From assembly GCF_010500815.1 (NCBI RefSeq), contig NZ_JAAAMG010000024.1, positions 1-64,000 on the forward strand: 64,000 bases of DNA, written 5' to 3'. The notes under the pieces are model-generated. The model saw nothing but the letters and a program-made list of their open reading frames with translations, was not told the DNA's origin and did not search any database. Position numbers and translations under genes: made by a program. Source of the stretch: Jiella pacifica. GTDB taxonomy: Bacteria > Pseudomonadota > Alphaproteobacteria > Rhizobiales > Rhizobiaceae. The first letter of the stretch is position 1. The number at the start of each line of letters is the position of its first letter. This document shows positions 12,956-25,263 of the stretch, piece by piece.

Positions 12956-13957
12956 TCAGCCTCCGATCGTCGCGACGAGCACGGCCTTGATGGTGTGCAT
13001 GCGGTTCTCGGCCTGTTCGAAGACGATCGAGGCCTCGGATTCGAACACCTCCTCGGAAACCTCCATGCAGTCGATGCCGTAGCGCTCGGCGATGCTCTTG
13101 CCGACTTCGGTTTCCGTGTTGTGGAAGGCCGGCAGGCAATGCATGAACTTGGCGTAGGGATTGCCGGTCGCCTGCATCGCCGCTTTGGTCACGCGGTAGG
13201 GCGTCAAAAGGGCGATGCGCTCGTCCCAGACGGCGTCCGGCTCGCCCATCGACACCCAGACGTCGGTGTAGAGGAAATCGGCACCCTTCACCCCTTCATC
13301 GACGTCGTCGGTGAGGAGCAGGCTGCCTCCAGTCTTGGCGCCAAGCGTCCGCAGATGCTCGACGAAGGCCTCGTCCGGCCACAGCGCTTTCGGCGCCGCG
13401 ATGCGCATGTCCATGCCGACCTTGGCGGCCCCGAGGGCGAGTGAGCGCGCAACGTTGTTGTGGCCGTCGCCGAGGAAGGTCACCGTAATGTCCGAGAGAT
13501 GCTTGTGCGTGAACTCGCGCATGGTCATGAAGTCGGCAAGCGTCTGGGTCGGATGCGACTCGTCCGTCAGTCCATTATAGACCGGGACCCCCGCATTTTG
13601 AGCGAGTTCCACCACCATCGCATGGCCGGCGCCGCGAAACTCGATCGCATCGTAGACGCGGCCGAGCACACGGGCGGTGTCCTTCACCGACTCCTTGTGG
13701 CCGATATGGCTGCCGGATGGCCCGAGATAGGTCACATGCGCGCCCTGGTCGTAGGCTGCGACCTCAAATCCGGTGCGAGTGCGGGTGGAATCCTTCTCGA
13801 AGATCAAGGCGATGTTCTTGCGGTAAAGCCGCAGCTGCTCGGTGCCGCTGGTCTTCGCCGCCTTCAACTCCGCCGCGAGGCGCAGAAGGTGGCGGATCTC
13901 GGCGGGCGAGAGGTCGTCGAGCGTCAGCAGGCTGCGCCCATGCAGATTGGTCGACAT
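12956..13957 (-). CDS. arcB: ornithine carbamoyltransferase, catabolic
   Basis: Converts citrulline and phosphate to ornithine and carbamoyl phosphate when used catabolically. The 333-residue protein is the size of catabolic enzymes. It has the carbamoyl-phosphate site [11 protein letters not shown] (about 57-67), [11 protein letters not shown], the ornithine-binding stretch and the catalytic [15 protein letters not shown] near residue 275. Assignment as arcB rather than biosynthetic argF rests on its place between arcA and arcC. Confidence 0.93.
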   Translation of the reverse strand: MSTNLHGRSLLTLDDLSPAEIRHLLRLAAELKAAKTSGTEQLRLYRKNIALIFEKDSTRTRTGFEVAAYDQGAHVTYLGPSGSHIGHKESVKDTARVLGRVYDAIEFRGAGHAMVVELAQNAGVPVYNGLTDESHPTQTLADFMTMREFTHKHLSDITVTFLGDGHNNVARSLALGAAKVGMDMRIAAPKALWPDEAFVEHLRTLGAKTGGSLLLTDDVDEGVKGADFLYTDVWVSMGEPDAVWDERIALLTPYRVTKAAMQATGNPYAKFMHCLPAFHNTETEVGKSIAERYGIDCMEVSEEVFESEASIVFEQAENRMHTIKAVLVATIGG

Positions 13958-13975
13958 CTTTTGAACTCCGGATGG

Positions 13976-15187
13976 TCAGACGGGATCGCGGACGAGCGGA
14001 CAAGTCATGCAGTGGCCGCCGCCGCGTCCGCGGCTGAGCTCTGCCCCCTCGACGGTGATGACCTCGACGCCGGCGTGGCGCAGAAGCGTATTGGTGTAGA
14101 CGTTGCGGTCGTAGGCGACGACGACGCCGGGCTCGACGGCGATGACGTTGTTGCCGTCATCCCACTGCTCGCGCTCGGCCTCGTAAGAGTCGCCGCCCGT
14201 CGCAACGATCCGCAGGCTGGACAAACCCATCGCCTCGGCGACGACATCGACGAAGGGCGCAGTCTCCTCGACGACGTCGACGCTGCCCTCGGCGTCGCCG
14301 GGCCGCAGCGAGAAGCTGCGCAGGCGGTCGACGATTGGCGGGAACAGGGTGACGAGGTCGCGGTCGCAGAAGGTAAAGACCGTGTCGAGATGCATGAAGC
14401 TGCGGTCGCGGGGCATCAGGGCGGCGATGACACGGTTCGCAGTGCCGGTCGCAAAGAGGCGCTTGGCCAGCGCGCTGACCGCCTGGGGCGTCGTGCGCTC
14501 GCCCATGCCGATCAACACGACCCCGGCTCCAACCGGCATCACGTCGCCTCCCTCCAGCGTCGCGTGGCCGGGTTCGGACAGCAACGTGAAGTCCGCCTCG
14601 CGGAATCGCGGGTGGAAACGGTAGATCGCCTCGACGTTCAGAGCTTCCGGGCGGCGTGCGGGCCAATACATCGAGTTGACGGTGACCCCGCCATAGATCC
14701 AGCACGAACTGTCGCGGGTGAAGAGCTGGTTCGGCAGCGGCGGCAGGACGAAGTCCTGCGTCGCCAATGCCAAGCCGCTGAGGCCGGCTGGCGCAAAGGG
14801 CAGCTCGGCTCTCGCGATGCCGCCAATGAGTGCGGTGGCGAGGCTGCCTGCCTCCATACCGTCCAACCAAGAGCGCAACTCGTCGAGAAGATCCCAGCCG
14901 ACGATGTCCGGATCAAGCCGCCGGTCCAGGAGCCAGGCCCGCCCTTCGGGAACAGCCATGGTCTCGGCGAGGAGCTTGCCGAGATCGCGGACCACCACGC
15001 CGCGCTCATTGAGCGTGTCGGCGAGGATGTCGTGCTCCTGCCGAGCCTTCCTCACCCACAGCACGTCGTCGAACAGCAGGGAGTGACAGTTGGCCGGGGT
15101 CAGCCGGCGCAGGCTGAGATCTGGGCGGTGGATCAGCACCTCGCGGAGCCGACCAACTTCGGAATGAACGCCGAGCGTCATCATCAT
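13976..15187 (-). CDS. arcA: arginine deiminase
   Basis: Hydrolyses arginine to citrulline and ammonia. The 403-residue protein has the full catalytic set: [22 protein letters not shown] and the nucleophile cysteine in GGGHCMTCP near the C-terminus. It opens with three consecutive ATG codons (15187 used; the third is equally possible). It is followed after 18 bp by arcB, and arcD is 21 bp upstream. Confidence 0.95.
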   Translation of the reverse strand: MMMTLGVHSEVGRLREVLIHRPDLSLRRLTPANCHSLLFDDVLWVRKARQEHDILADTLNERGVVVRDLGKLLAETMAVPEGRAWLLDRRLDPDIVGWDLLDELRSWLDGMEAGSLATALIGGIARAELPFAPAGLSGLALATQDFVLPPLPNQLFTRDSSCWIYGGVTVNSMYWPARRPEALNVEAIYRFHPRFREADFTLLSEPGHATLEGGDVMPVGAGVVLIGMGERTTPQAVSALAKRLFATGTANRVIAALMPRDRSFMHLDTVFTFCDRDLVTLFPPIVDRLRSFSLRPGDAEGSVDVVEETAPFVDVVAEAMGLSSLRIVATGGDSYEAEREQWDDGNNVIAVEPGVVVAYDRNVYTNTLLRHAGVEVITVEGAELSRGRGGGHCMTCPLVRDPV

Positions 15188-15208
15188 CGGGTTTCCTGAT
15201 TTTCGATG

Positions 15209-16675
15209 TCAAAAGGGGCTGACGGCGCCCGTCCACATTTCGTAGGCGGCGAAAAGGCCAACCGCGACCAGAGCGAGCGCGAGCACCGCTTCGACGGCGG
15301 TGAAGGCGCGTTCCTTGCGTTGGCGACGGGCATAAACGTAGAGGGGGACGCCGACGGCATAGAGCAGCGCGCACATGAAGAGGTAGGCAGGTCCCGCGGC
15401 GTAAACGAGCCACAGGCCGTAGAGCGTCGCGATCAACCCGATCAGCATCGGGCCGGTGCGCGATTGGCCGGCCTCGTAACTTTCGCCGGTGATCGCGAGT
15501 TTGGCCGCGTAGGCGCCGGAGAAGATGTAGGGCACCAGGATCGCCGTCGACGCGATCGAGAACAGCGCCTGATAGGTGCTCTCTGCGAACAGGGTGATGA
15601 TCAGAAAGAGCTGGACCAGCGCGTTCGTTATAAAGAGCGCGGTCGAGGGAACGCCGCGCCCGCTCTCGCGGGCGAAGAACTCCGGCATCGTGCCGTCGCG
15701 GCCGGCCACATGCGGGATCTCCGCGGCGAGCAGCGTCCAGCTCAGGAAGGCGCCGAGCACCGAGACGACCAGCGCGACGTTGATGAGGATGGCGCCCCAC
15801 GGCCCGACGACATGCTCCAGAACTCCCGCCATCGACGGATTTTTCAGCCCGGCGAGTTCGGGCTGCGTCATGATCCCCAGCGAGAGCAGCGAGACCAGGG
15901 CGTAGAGCGCAAGGCAGGTGAAGAAGCCGATGCCGGTCGCCAGTGCGATCTCGCTCCGCCGATCGGCGCGGGCTGAAAACACGCTCGCACCTTCGATGCC
16001 TATGAACACCCACAAAGTGACCAGCATCGTGCTCTTGACCTGAGCGGTGATCGAGCCGAGGCCGGCGTTTCCGAGGCCGGAGAAGTCGAGGGAGAAGACG
16101 TCGAGCTTGAAGGCGACGACGGCGATGCCGATGAACAGGACGATCGGCGCGATCTTGGCGATGGTGACGATCGTATTCACACCGGCCGCCTCGCGGAGCC
16201 CGCCAAGGATCAGGCCGTGAACGAGCCAGAGCAAGACCGAGGCGCCGAGCACCGCTTGCCAGGTGTTGCCCTCACCGAACGCCGGAAAGAAATAGGAAAG
16301 TGCGCTGAACACGATGACGGCGTAGGAGACGTTGCCGAGCCAGGCGCTGATCCAGTAGCCCCAGGCGCTGTTGAAGCCGATGAAGGATCCGAAGCCGGCC
16401 TTTGCATAGGCATAAGGTCCGGCGTCGAGGTCGGGTTTGCGGGTGGCCAGCGACTGGTAGACGAAGACCAGCGCGAGCATGCCGATCGCGGTGATGCCCC
16501 AGCCGATCATGATGGCGAGCGGCCCGGCGCCCGCGGCCATGTTCTGCGGCAGACTGAACACGCCCGAGCCGACCATCGAGCCGATGACGAGGGCGGTCAG
16601 CGCCCCGAGGCGCAACTTGCCGGTCTTGTCTGCCGATGCGGGCGGCGCCGTTACACCTATTTCCGTCGTCACCAT
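15209..16675 (-). CDS. arcD: arginine/ornithine antiporter
   Basis: Basic amino acid antiporter of the APC family that exchanges external arginine for ornithine, so the pathway runs without energy cost for uptake. The 488-residue protein has about 12 membrane spans, with the family start LGALTALVIGSMVGSGVFSL and, near residues 230-250, FIGIEGASVFSARA. The start follows GGGAGATTACC. As first gene of the arc operon it carries the promoter; a perfect FNR/FixK box lies 64 bp upstream of the ATG. Confidence 0.94.
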   Translation of the reverse strand: MVTTEIGVTAPPASADKTGKLRLGALTALVIGSMVGSGVFSLPQNMAAGAGPLAIMIGWGITAIGMLALVFVYQSLATRKPDLDAGPYAYAKAGFGSFIGFNSAWGYWISAWLGNVSYAVIVFSALSYFFPAFGEGNTWQAVLGASVLLWLVHGLILGGLREAAGVNTIVTIAKIAPIVLFIGIAVVAFKLDVFSLDFSGLGNAGLGSITAQVKSTMLVTLWVFIGIEGASVFSARADRRSEIALATGIGFFTCLALYALVSLLSLGIMTQPELAGLKNPSMAGVLEHVVGPWGAILINVALVVSVLGAFLSWTLLAAEIPHVAGRDGTMPEFFARESGRGVPSTALFITNALVQLFLIITLFAESTYQALFSIASTAILVPYIFSGAYAAKLAITGESYEAGQSRTGPMLIGLIATLYGLWLVYAAGPAYLFMCALLYAVGVPLYVYARRQRKERAFTAVEAVLALALVAVGLFAAYEMWTGAVSPF

Positions 16676-16738
16676 GGTAATCTCCCGATCCCTGTGAATT
16701 AGCCGAGCACAGGGAAGGCCGGGATCGGGTCGATCGCT

Positions 16739-16752
16739 TTGATCCGCATCAA
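16739..16752 (-). promoter_or_regulatory. perfect FNR/FixK box upstream of arcD
   Basis: TTGATCCGCATCAA is a perfect TTGAT-N4-ATCAA dyad. Its centre is about 70 bp before the arcD ATG. A class II promoter with the box at -41.5 would start near 16704 and leave a leader of about 29 nt, which is geometrically ideal. Anr/FNR control of arcDABC is established in Pseudomonas. Confidence 0.85.
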
Positions 16753-17129
16753 ATCGGTGCCGAATGCGTCGACACCCTTACAAATCTTGCGCCGGCCTGA
16801 AGGGAGAAACTCCAATTCTTCCCGACGCATGGCCCGTGCGGTTAGGTTGATCATCCGCAGGCAATTTTATCTGGAATTGGCTTCTCAGAGGCGCCGGCAG
16901 CGCAGGTAGACACAGAAAGAGTGCCGTCTGCATGCCTTTTTCCGTCCGAGGCCGAGGTGGCGAGACGCTCTCCAAGCTTTGCCTTGGGTTGAAGAATCGC
17001 AGCGTTGATAGGGACGTGTTCAATTCCGCGTTCCGATTTGCGCCAAGTCAAAGCTGCCGCGTTACGCTCCGACCATAGTCCCCTAAGTTTGGCATCATGC
17101 CGCTTCCGCGGCCGTCGGAGCGCGCCGGA
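16753..17129. other. arcD / receiver-gene divergent intergenic region
   Basis: About 375 bp without a supported gene beyond the FNR box. Its base composition is somewhat more AT-rich than the flanking genes. It must hold the promoter of the downstream receiver gene. No second perfect FNR box was seen. Confidence 0.4.
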
Positions 17130-17504
17130 ATGACCGCAGAGAAGACCCTGGTACTCGTGGTGGACGACGACGAGGCGGTTCGGGAGTCGCTCAAGTTTTC
17201 TCTCGAACTCGACGGGCTTTGGGTCGGCGTCTGTAAGGCCGGCGAGGAGCTGTTCGTTCATCCGCACCTATCGGCCGCCAAATGTGTCGTCATCGATATC
17301 AAGATGCCGGACATGGATGGCATTTCCGTTCTCAAAGCCTTGCGTTTGCTCGGCCTCAAGCTCCCTGCGATCCTGATCACCGGCCACGCTACCGCTGCTT
17401 TGCGGCGGCGCGCAATCGAGGCCGGAGCCTGCGCGGTGCTCCAGAAGCCGCTCCTGGGGACCGTCCTTCCCGACTGCATCAGGGAGGCGATTCAGCTCGA
17501 TTGA
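17130..17504 (+). CDS. stand-alone FixJ-type receiver protein
   Basis: A 124-residue receiver domain with no output domain. It has the acidic pocket DDDE (12-15), phospho-acceptor D56 in VVIDIKMPDMDG, LITGHA with the switch residue and LQKPL with the conserved lysine, so it should be phosphorylatable. The sequence resembles the FixJ/NodW receiver class. A longer start at 17097 exists; 17130 has GGAG upstream. With FixL the only FixJ-type kinase in view, it could be an alternative FixL partner or phosphate sink, but that is inference. Confidence 0.85.
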   Translation: MTAEKTLVLVVDDDEAVRESLKFSLELDGLWVGVCKAGEELFVHPHLSAAKCVVIDIKMPDMDGISVLKALRLLGLKLPAILITGHATAALRRRAIEAGACAVLQKPLLGTVLPDCIREAIQLD

Positions 17505-19500
<1,996 letters not shown>

Positions 19501-19501
<1 letters not shown>

Positions 19502-19809
19502 TGCTGCCGGAAGCCAGCCCGGAGGAGCCGCCCCGCGACACGGAGCGGGACCGCCTCGCGGACGAAGTCCGGCTGCGCGGCGAGCGGCATCGGCGCTTCA
19601 CCAAGGAAGGCGAACCCGCGGTCGCGCGCCGGCTCGCCCAAATCGGCATCCTCGGTTGGATCATCGTGGTACCGGCGCTGCTCGGCCTGTTCGGCGGGCG
19701 TTGGCTGGATCGGCTGTTCGGCACCGGCCTGACCATCACCGGCGCGCTTTTGATGATCGGTCTTTGCATGGGCTGCTGGTCGGCCTGGAAGTGGATGAAT
19801 CAGCCATGA
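19501..19809 (+). CDS. atpQ: N-type ATPase AtpQ
   Basis: Small membrane protein of the AtpI/Atp1-like type found only in N-ATPase operons. The 102-residue protein has a charged N-terminal 45 residues followed by two hydrophobic spans (GILGWIIVVPALLGLFGGRW and LTITGALLMIGLCMGCWSAW). It is preceded by GAGGAGG and overlaps atpR by 4 nt. Its likely role is assembly of, or Mg2+/cation supply to, the Fo sector, by analogy with AtpI. Confidence 0.88.
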
Positions 19810-20117
19810 CGTATCTTCATTTCGATCTCGCCGAGACGCTCGGCCAGTGGGCGCTGATCGAGGTCGCCGGGTTTTTCGTCGCGGGCTTCGCACTCGGCTT
19901 CGCGCATTTTGGCGCGCTGTGGCATCACACATGCCAACTTGTGGAGGGAAGGCGCTGGGGGCTGACCGCCGCGATCGCGCTCGCACGATTCGCGCTGCTG
20001 ATCGGCGCACTGACATTTGCCAGCCTTCAGGGCGCGGCTCCGCTGCTCGCCATGACGCTGGGGCTCCTCGCTGGCCGCGCGGTCGTGATGCGCCGCTTCG
20101 GGAGGATCGCCGAGTGA
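19806..20117 (+). CDS. atpR: N-type ATPase AtpR
   Basis: 103 residues with three hydrophobic spans (about 15-33, 50-72, 74-92). AtpR is a second accessory membrane protein specific to N-ATPase operons. Dibrova and colleagues proposed that paired charged residues in its helices interact with the c-ring; here R60 in [10 protein letters not shown] and R91 sit in or next to spans. Junctions are ATGA with atpQ and GTGA with atpB. Confidence 0.87.
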   Translation: MTYLHFDLAETLGQWALIEVAGFFVAGFALGFAHFGALWHHTCQLVEGRRWGLTAAIALARFALLIGALTFASLQGAAPLLAMTLGLLAGRAVVMRRFGRIAE

Positions 20118-20830
20118 ACTCGCCGCTCGCAACGCAAACGCTGTTTCATATCGGGCCCGTGCCGATCACGGAGCAGGTCGCCCTGACCTGGGTGCTGATG
20201 GTGGTTCTGTCTGCCTGTTGTTGGGCCGTGACCCGCCGCATGAGCCTGACGCCGTCCAGGCTGCAAGCCTTCCTCGAACTCGTCGTCGAGACCGTCGACG
20301 GCCAGATCCGCGAAACGATGCAGGCAGAACCGGCGCCCTATCGCGCCTTCATCGGCACGCTCTTCGTCTTCATCCTCTTCGCCAACTGGACGTCGTTGGT
20401 GCCGGGCGCCGAGCCGCCGACGGCGCATGTCGAGACCGATGCCGCGCTGGCGCTGCTGGTCTTTCTCGCCGTCATCCATTTCAGCGTCCGAGCGAACGGC
20501 GTCTCGGGTTATCTCAGGAGCTTCGCGTCGCCGAGCTTGTTGATGGTCCCGCTCAACTTCGTCGAGAGCATCACCCGGATCTTCTCGCTGCTCGTCCGAC
20601 TGTTCGGCAATGTCATGAGCGGCGTCTTCGTCGTCGGCATCGTGCTGTCGCTCGCCGGATTTCTCGTGCCGATCCCGCTGATGGCACTCGATCTCCTGAC
20701 CGGCGGCGTCCAGGCCTACATCTTCGCCGTCCTCGCGACGGTCTTCATCGCCGGCACCGTCAGCGAAGGGCGGCCGGCCGCTTCCGACAATGCAGCTTCA
20801 TCGAACGAAACGGAAAGGGGCCCGCAATGA
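20114..20830 (+). CDS. atpB: N-type ATPase subunit a
   Basis: Fo stator subunit forming the ion half-channels. The 238-residue protein has about five to six spans. The essential arginine is visible in [13 protein letters not shown]. It begins with GTG at 20114, overlapping the atpR stop; no ATG gives the conserved N-terminal part in frame. The C-terminus is a short acidic tail, and its stop shares ATGA with atpE. Confidence 0.92.
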   Translation: MNSPLATQTLFHIGPVPITEQVALTWVLMVVLSACCWAVTRRMSLTPSRLQAFLELVVETVDGQIRETMQAEPAPYRAFIGTLFVFILFANWTSLVPGAEPPTAHVETDAALALLVFLAVIHFSVRANGVSGYLRSFASPSLLMVPLNFVESITRIFSLLVRLFGNVMSGVFVVGIVLSLAGFLVPIPLMALDLLTGGVQAYIFAVLATVFIAGTVSEGRPAASDNAASSNETERGPQ

Positions 20831-21069
20831 ACTGGCTCGCCTTCATCAGCATTCTCGGCGCCGTGATCGCCGTCTCCTTCGGCGCGATCGGGCCGGCGCT
20901 CGGCGAGGGGCGCGCGGTCGCTGCCGCCATGGACGCCATAGCCCGCCAGCCGGAAGCTTCCGGCACGATCTCGCGCACACTCTTCGTCGGCCTCGCGATG
21001 ATCGAGACCATGGCGATCTATTGTCTCGTGGTGGCACTGCTGCTGCTCTTCGCCAACCCTTTCGTCTGA
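20827..21069 (+). CDS. atpE: N-type ATPase subunit c
   Basis: 80-residue hairpin forming the rotor ring. Helix 1 contains GPALGEGRA, helix 2 contains [11 protein letters not shown]60 is the canonical ion-binding carboxylate. E27 stands where sodium-binding c subunits such as Ilyobacter have Gln32, so each site has two carboxylates; T61 and Y65 match the Ser66 and Tyr70 positions. As I recall, the Burkholderia pseudomallei N-ATPase ring has the same two-carboxylate arrangement and was judged proton-selective. Selectivity here is inferred. Confidence 0.93.
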   Translation: MNWLAFISILGAVIAVSFGAIGPALGEGRAVAAAMDAIARQPEASGTISRTLFVGLAMIETMAIYCLVVALLLLFANPFV

Positions 21070-21076
21070 TCTTCTC

Positions 21077-21820
21077 ATGACCATCGACTGGTGGACGCTC
21101 GCCATCCAGGCCATCAACGTCCTGATCCTTATCTGGCTGCTCGCCCGCTTTTTGTGGCGGCCGCTGGAGGCGAGCATCGAGGCGAGGCGCAAGGCCGCCG
21201 AGGCGACGCTGAAGGAGGCGGAGGCAATGCGCGCGGAGGCGGCCGCAGGCCTCGCGGAGATCGACGCGACGCGGGCCCGCTTCGCCGAGGAGCGCGCGGC
21301 CGGCCTTGCCGAGGCGAAGATGGCGGCCGAGGCGCTTCGAACGGATATTCTTTCCAAGGCCGCCGAAGAGGCCGAGGCGCAGAAGGCGCTAGCGCGGACT
21401 GCTCTCGCCCGGGAGGCGGAGGAAACCCGCGCCGCGTGGGCCAAGGCGGCGGCGCAGCTCGCCGTCGACATCGCCCGCAAGCTGCTCGCGCATCTCGACG
21501 AACGAGCGCTGCGCGAGGCCTTTCTCGGATCGCTCACCCGCGAGTTGGCGCAACTGCCGGAAGCCGCGCGCCGGAGCCTCGGCGCCAATGGCGCCGCGCT
21601 CACCGCCGTCAGCGCCACCCCGCTCGACAGCACCGAAAAGGAGCGCTGCCGGGCGCTGCTCGGAGAGGCGATCGGCCATCCACCACATCTCGCCTTCGCG
21701 ACCGATCCCGGCCTCATCGCCGGTCTGGAACTGAAGGGACCGCATGTGATCGTCGCGAACAGCTGGCGAGCGGACCTCGAGACAATTCGCGCGGAGATCG
21801 GTCATGACCGAAGCCGTTGA
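21077..21820 (+). CDS. atpF: N-type ATPase subunit b with delta-like C-terminus
   Basis: 247 residues, much longer than ordinary b (about 160). It has one N-terminal span ([19 protein letters not shown]), then a long Ala/Glu-rich coiled coil (about 30-150) and a globular tail. The tail (about 185-240) contains [20 protein letters not shown], which resembles the end of subunit delta (DPSLIGG... pattern of E. coli delta). N-ATPase operons have no separate delta gene, so b probably does both jobs. It overlaps atpA by 17 bp. Confidence 0.9.
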   Translation: MTIDWWTLAIQAINVLILIWLLARFLWRPLEASIEARRKAAEATLKEAEAMRAEAAAGLAEIDATRARFAEERAAGLAEAKMAAEALRTDILSKAAEEAEAQKALARTALAREAEETRAAWAKAAAQLAVDIARKLLAHLDERALREAFLGSLTRELAQLPEAARRSLGANGAALTAVSATPLDSTEKERCRALLGEAIGHPPHLAFATDPGLIAGLELKGPHVIVANSWRADLETIRAEIGHDRSR

Positions 21821-23354
21821 CGCTACAAGCCCGGATCGCTGGGCCGACGGCGCGCGGCGCCGCATCGACACCGCCATGGTCGGGCCGCGAACTCGTCAGA
21901 TCGGCCGGGTCGAGGAGATCGCCGACGGGATCGCCATGATCTCCGGGCTGCCGGACGTGCGGCTCGACGAACTCCTCAGCTTCGAGGATGGCCGCTACGG
22001 TTTCGCCCAGGTGCTGGAGGAGGAGCGGATCGGCTGCGTCCTCCTCGACGACCACTCCGGTGTCCAGGCCGGCGACACCGTCTCGGGCACGGGCGACGTG
22101 CTGCGCGTACCGGTCGGCGAGGGGCTGCTCGGCCGCATCGTCGATCCGCTCGGCCGACCGCTGGACGGGAAGGGGCCGATTGCGGCGGCAGAGCTCATGC
22201 CGATCGAGCGGCCCGCTCCGGCGATCGTCGAACGCGACGCCGTCACCCGGCCGGTCCAGACCGGTATCCTCGTCCTCGATACGCTGTTCGCCCTCGGTCG
22301 TGGCCAGCGCGAGCTGATCATCGGCGACCGCGCCACCGGCAAGACGACCATCGCCATCGACGCAATCATCAACCAGAAGACGAGCGACATGATCTCGGTC
22401 TATGTCGCGGTCGGCCAGAAGAGCGCCAGCACCCGCCGCGCGATCGATGCGATCCGGGCGCGCGGCGTACCCGAACGCACCATCGTCGTCGTCGCCAGCC
22501 CATCGGCTGCACCCGGCCTGCAATGGATCGCGCCTTTTGCGGGAATGACGATGGCCGAATACTTCCGCGACCGCGGCCGGCACGCCCTGGTGGTCTTCGA
22601 CGACCTTTCCAAGCACGCCGCGACCCATCGCGAGATCGCTCTCCTGACTCGCCAGTCGCCCGGCCGCGAGGCCTATCCCGGCGACGTGTTCTACCTCCAT
22701 GCCCGGCTTCTGGAGCGGGCCGCGATGCTGTCTTCCGAAATGGGGGGTGGCTCGCTCACGGCGTTGCCCATCGCCGAGACCGATGCCGGCAACCTCAGCG
22801 CCTATATTCCCACCAACCTGATCTCGATCACCGACGGCCAGATCGTCCTCGATACGAGGTTGTTCAACGAGGGGCAGAAGCCGGCGGTCGACGTCGGCAC
22901 CTCCGTCTCCCGCGTCGGCGGCAAGACCCAGGCGCATGCCTTGCGGGAAGCGGCCGAGACGATACGGCTCGATTATGCGCAGTTCCTCGAACTGGAAATG
23001 TTCACCCGCTTCGGCGGTCTCGCCGACGCCCGGGTGAAAGCGCGATTGGCGCGGGGCGCGCGGATCCGCGCGATCCTCGGCCAGCGGCCCCATCGCCCGT
23101 TCAAGCTCTCCGAAGAGGTTGCGCTGGTGGTGGCCGTGCAAAGCGGACTCGCCGACGCCCTGCCGGTGGAACGGCTCGTCGATCTGGTCCAGGAGATCAC
23201 GACCGGCTTGGAGCGGGCAGCGCCGGAGGCGGTGCGGCAGATCGAGGCGAATGGCGCACTGGATGGGCCAGGGCGCAAGGTGCTGCAGGATGCCCTGGCT
23301 GCGATGATCGCCCGGCTCAGGCCGCCCGCGGGAGAGGCCCGGGCGAATGAGTGA
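21804..23354 (+). CDS. atpA: N-type ATPase subunit alpha
   Basis: Non-catalytic nucleotide-binding subunit of F1, 516 residues. It shows the beta-barrel N-domain, Walker [16 protein letters not shown] (about 172-186), [12 protein letters not shown], and the conserved [16 protein letters not shown] and [16 protein letters not shown] stretches, with the arginine finger in SVSRVGG. The N-terminus is not extended for a separate delta subunit. It overlaps atpF and atpG. Confidence 0.94.
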   Translation: MTEAVDATSPDRWADGARRRIDTAMVGPRTRQIGRVEEIADGIAMISGLPDVRLDELLSFEDGRYGFAQVLEEERIGCVLLDDHSGVQAGDTVSGTGDVLRVPVGEGLLGRIVDPLGRPLDGKGPIAAAELMPIERPAPAIVERDAVTRPVQTGILVLDTLFALGRGQRELIIGDRATGKTTIAIDAIINQKTSDMISVYVAVGQKSASTRRAIDAIRARGVPERTIVVVASPSAAPGLQWIAPFAGMTMAEYFRDRGRHALVVFDDLSKHAATHREIALLTRQSPGREAYPGDVFYLHARLLERAAMLSSEMGGGSLTALPIAETDAGNLSAYIPTNLISITDGQIVLDTRLFNEGQKPAVDVGTSVSRVGGKTQAHALREAAETIRLDYAQFLELEMFTRFGGLADARVKARLARGARIRAILGQRPHRPFKLSEEVALVVAVQSGLADALPVERLVDLVQEITTGLERAAPEAVRQIEANGALDGPGRKVLQDALAAMIARLRPPAGEARANE

Positions 23355-24201
23355 CCGGCTTGCCGACGTCGCGGCCCGGATCGCGGGCATCGAGCAGCTC
23401 GGCAGCGTCGTCAACGCCATGCGCGGCATCGCCGGCGCGCGCATCCAGAAGGCGCATCAGGAACTGCAAGCCGTCGACGCCTATGCCGGAACGATCGCGG
23501 CGAGCCTGGGCCGTATCCTCGCGGTGGCGCCGCCGAGCGATCCGCAGCAGGCCCGTCAGGGGCGGGATGCATCGATCGTCTTTTGCGCCGAGCAGGGCTT
23601 TGCCGGGGCCTTCTCCCAGCGCGTGCTCGAGGCGATCGAGGGTGATTCCCGGCCACGAACGCTACTGCTCGTCGGCACGCGCGGGGCCGCGCTCGCCACC
23701 GAGCGGGGTCTTACGTTGGAGTTTGCGGCAGCGATGCCGTCGCATTCGGCGGGCGTGCCGAAGCTTGCGAGCGACATCGTCGACGCGCTCGCGGCACGGA
23801 TCGCGAATGCTCAGATCGAGCGGGTCGAGGCGATCTATGCCGAGGCGACGGGGGGCGCCGGGCTGAAGGTCGTGCGTCGACCGCTGCTGCCACTTGATCC
23901 GGCGACCTTTTCCCGCGTCGCACGGGCCGAGTCGCCAATCCTCAACCTGCCGGTGGCTCGGCTCCTCGCAGATCTGACCATGGAATATCTGCATGCGCTG
24001 CTCTGCGAGGCGGCGCTGCACGCCTTTGCGGCCGAGAATCAGGCGCGGGTGGCCGCCATGGCGGCGGCGCACCGCGAGATCGAACGGCAGCTCGGCTTGC
24101 TCCAGGCGAACTATCGCCAGGTTCGCCAGGAAGAGATCACGGCCGAGATCATCGAGCTCGCCGGTGGTGCGGCGGCGGCTCGTGCGGCATCACCGCGTTG
24201 A
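23347..24201 (+). CDS. atpG: N-type ATPase subunit gamma
   Basis: Central rotor shaft, 284 residues. The N-terminal helix ([20 protein letters not shown]) and C-terminal helix (near 215-275, [12 protein letters not shown] end) form the coiled coil, with the Rossmann-like middle in between ([18 protein letters not shown]). Sequence divergence from standard gamma is high, as usual in the N class. It is the last gene of the operon. Confidence 0.9.
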   Translation: MSDRLADVAARIAGIEQLGSVVNAMRGIAGARIQKAHQELQAVDAYAGTIAASLGRILAVAPPSDPQQARQGRDASIVFCAEQGFAGAFSQRVLEAIEGDSRPRTLLLVGTRGAALATERGLTLEFAAAMPSHSAGVPKLASDIVDALAARIANAQIERVEAIYAEATGGAGLKVVRRPLLPLDPATFSRVARAESPILNLPVARLLADLTMEYLHALLCEAALHAFAAENQARVAAMAAAHREIERQLGLLQANYRQVRQEEITAEIIELAGGAAAARAASPR

Positions 24202-24316
24202 AGGACGGGGGCTCGTGCGGCGGGCAACCCGTCTCGCGCGCGGTCTAAGAACCGCCGGGCTTTGGCCGCGGCTCGATCGCCCGGCGCTCGGCGGCTGCCT
24301 GGAAAAGTCTCGAACC

Positions 24317-24334
24317 CTACGTAGTATCCCTTAG
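24317..24334 (+). promoter_or_regulatory. FixJ-type binding site upstream of fixK
   Basis: CTACGTAGTATCCCTTAG matches the pattern of FixJ targets at rhizobial fixK promoters (TAMGTAG...CCCTTA). It ends 78 bp before the fixK ATG. FixJ sites typically lie about 69 to 44 bp before the start point, which would put the transcript start near 24378 and leave a leader of about 34 nt. Confidence 0.75.
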
Positions 24335-24411
24335 GAGCAAACCGAATTTCGCCGCCCGTCCCATTGGCTAGGCTGCCCTCGACCGATCGCGGAGAAACGA
24401 GGGAAGTTCTC

Positions 24412-25155
24412 ATGCACAGCGTTGCCATCGCCCAAGTCTTCGACACGGACCTGATTGCGACTTCGCCGGGTGTCGAGCCGCGAGCAAGACGGGCCCCTGC
24501 CGACAGACAGGCACCGGCCGAGACCGGCGCCGGCAACAAGGGGCGCGCTGCTTCAGCTACGGGCATGCCGCTCGCCGGCCAGGTGCTCAACTTCGGCGAA
24601 GGCCGGCAGATCTATGCCGAGGGCGACACCGTCCATTCCTTCTACAAGGTGATGAGTGGGGTCGTGCGGACCTGCCGGTTTACCAGCGACGGGCGCCGGC
24701 AGATCGACGGCTTCCATGGCGAGGGCGAGATTTTCGGCCTTGAGACGGGCGGCGAACATCGCTTGTCGGCCGAGGCCGTGACCGATTGCTGCGTCGTCGC
24801 CTATCGCTGGTCGGGGCTCTCCGCACTCGCCGGCAGCGAAGCCGACATGGCGCGCACTGTCTTTCATCTTGCCATGAGCTGCTTCGAACGGGCTCAGGAA
24901 CATGCGCTCCTGCTCGGCCGGCGCAGCGCCGCGCAGAAGCTCGCAGCCTTCCTGCTCGACCTCGGCGGCCGAGGCAGCGACAACGCCGTGGACCTCGCCA
25001 TGACCCGCCAGGACATCGCCGACTATCTGAACCTCACCATCGAGACGGTGTCGCGAACGCTGTCACAGTTCGAGCGCGACCATCTGATCGCGCTGCCTTC
25101 GAGCCGCCACGTCGTCTTGCGGAATCCGGTGGCGTTGCGGGGTCTCGTCGACTGA
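24412..25155 (+). CDS. fixK: Crp/Fnr-family regulator FixK
   Basis: 247-residue regulator with a cyclic-nucleotide-binding fold (about 50-165) and an HTH_Crp domain. The recognition helix is LNLTIETVSRTLSQFE, with the E-x-x-S-R set that reads TTGAT half-sites. There is no N-terminal four-cysteine cluster, so it is FixK-like rather than an O2-sensing FnrN; its oxygen response would come through FixLJ. The start is preceded by GAGGGAAG. An N-terminal extension of about 45 residues is poorly conserved. Six matching boxes lie in this window. Confidence 0.88.
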   Translation: MHSVAIAQVFDTDLIATSPGVEPRARRAPADRQAPAETGAGNKGRAASATGMPLAGQVLNFGEGRQIYAEGDTVHSFYKVMSGVVRTCRFTSDGRRQIDGFHGEGEIFGLETGGEHRLSAEAVTDCCVVAYRWSGLSALAGSEADMARTVFHLAMSCFERAQEHALLLGRRSAAQKLAAFLLDLGGRGSDNAVDLAMTRQDIADYLNLTIETVSRTLSQFERDHLIALPSSRHVVLRNPVALRGLVD

Positions 25156-25263
25156 GACCCCGGCCGTCCTTGCCGCGGCCGCCCTTGTCCTGGGTTTTGG
25201 CAGAGACGGAGCGCTGCGGCCGGTTCGCTGGACCCACTCCATTCGGGGAAAGGTGGAACTCCT

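Noticed and set aside
17072-17088. A CATAGTCCCCTAAG stretch resembling the FixJ site of fixK
   Set aside because: It lacks the TACGTAG half and is too close to the receiver start (42 bp) for the usual FixJ geometry, so it is not listed as a site.
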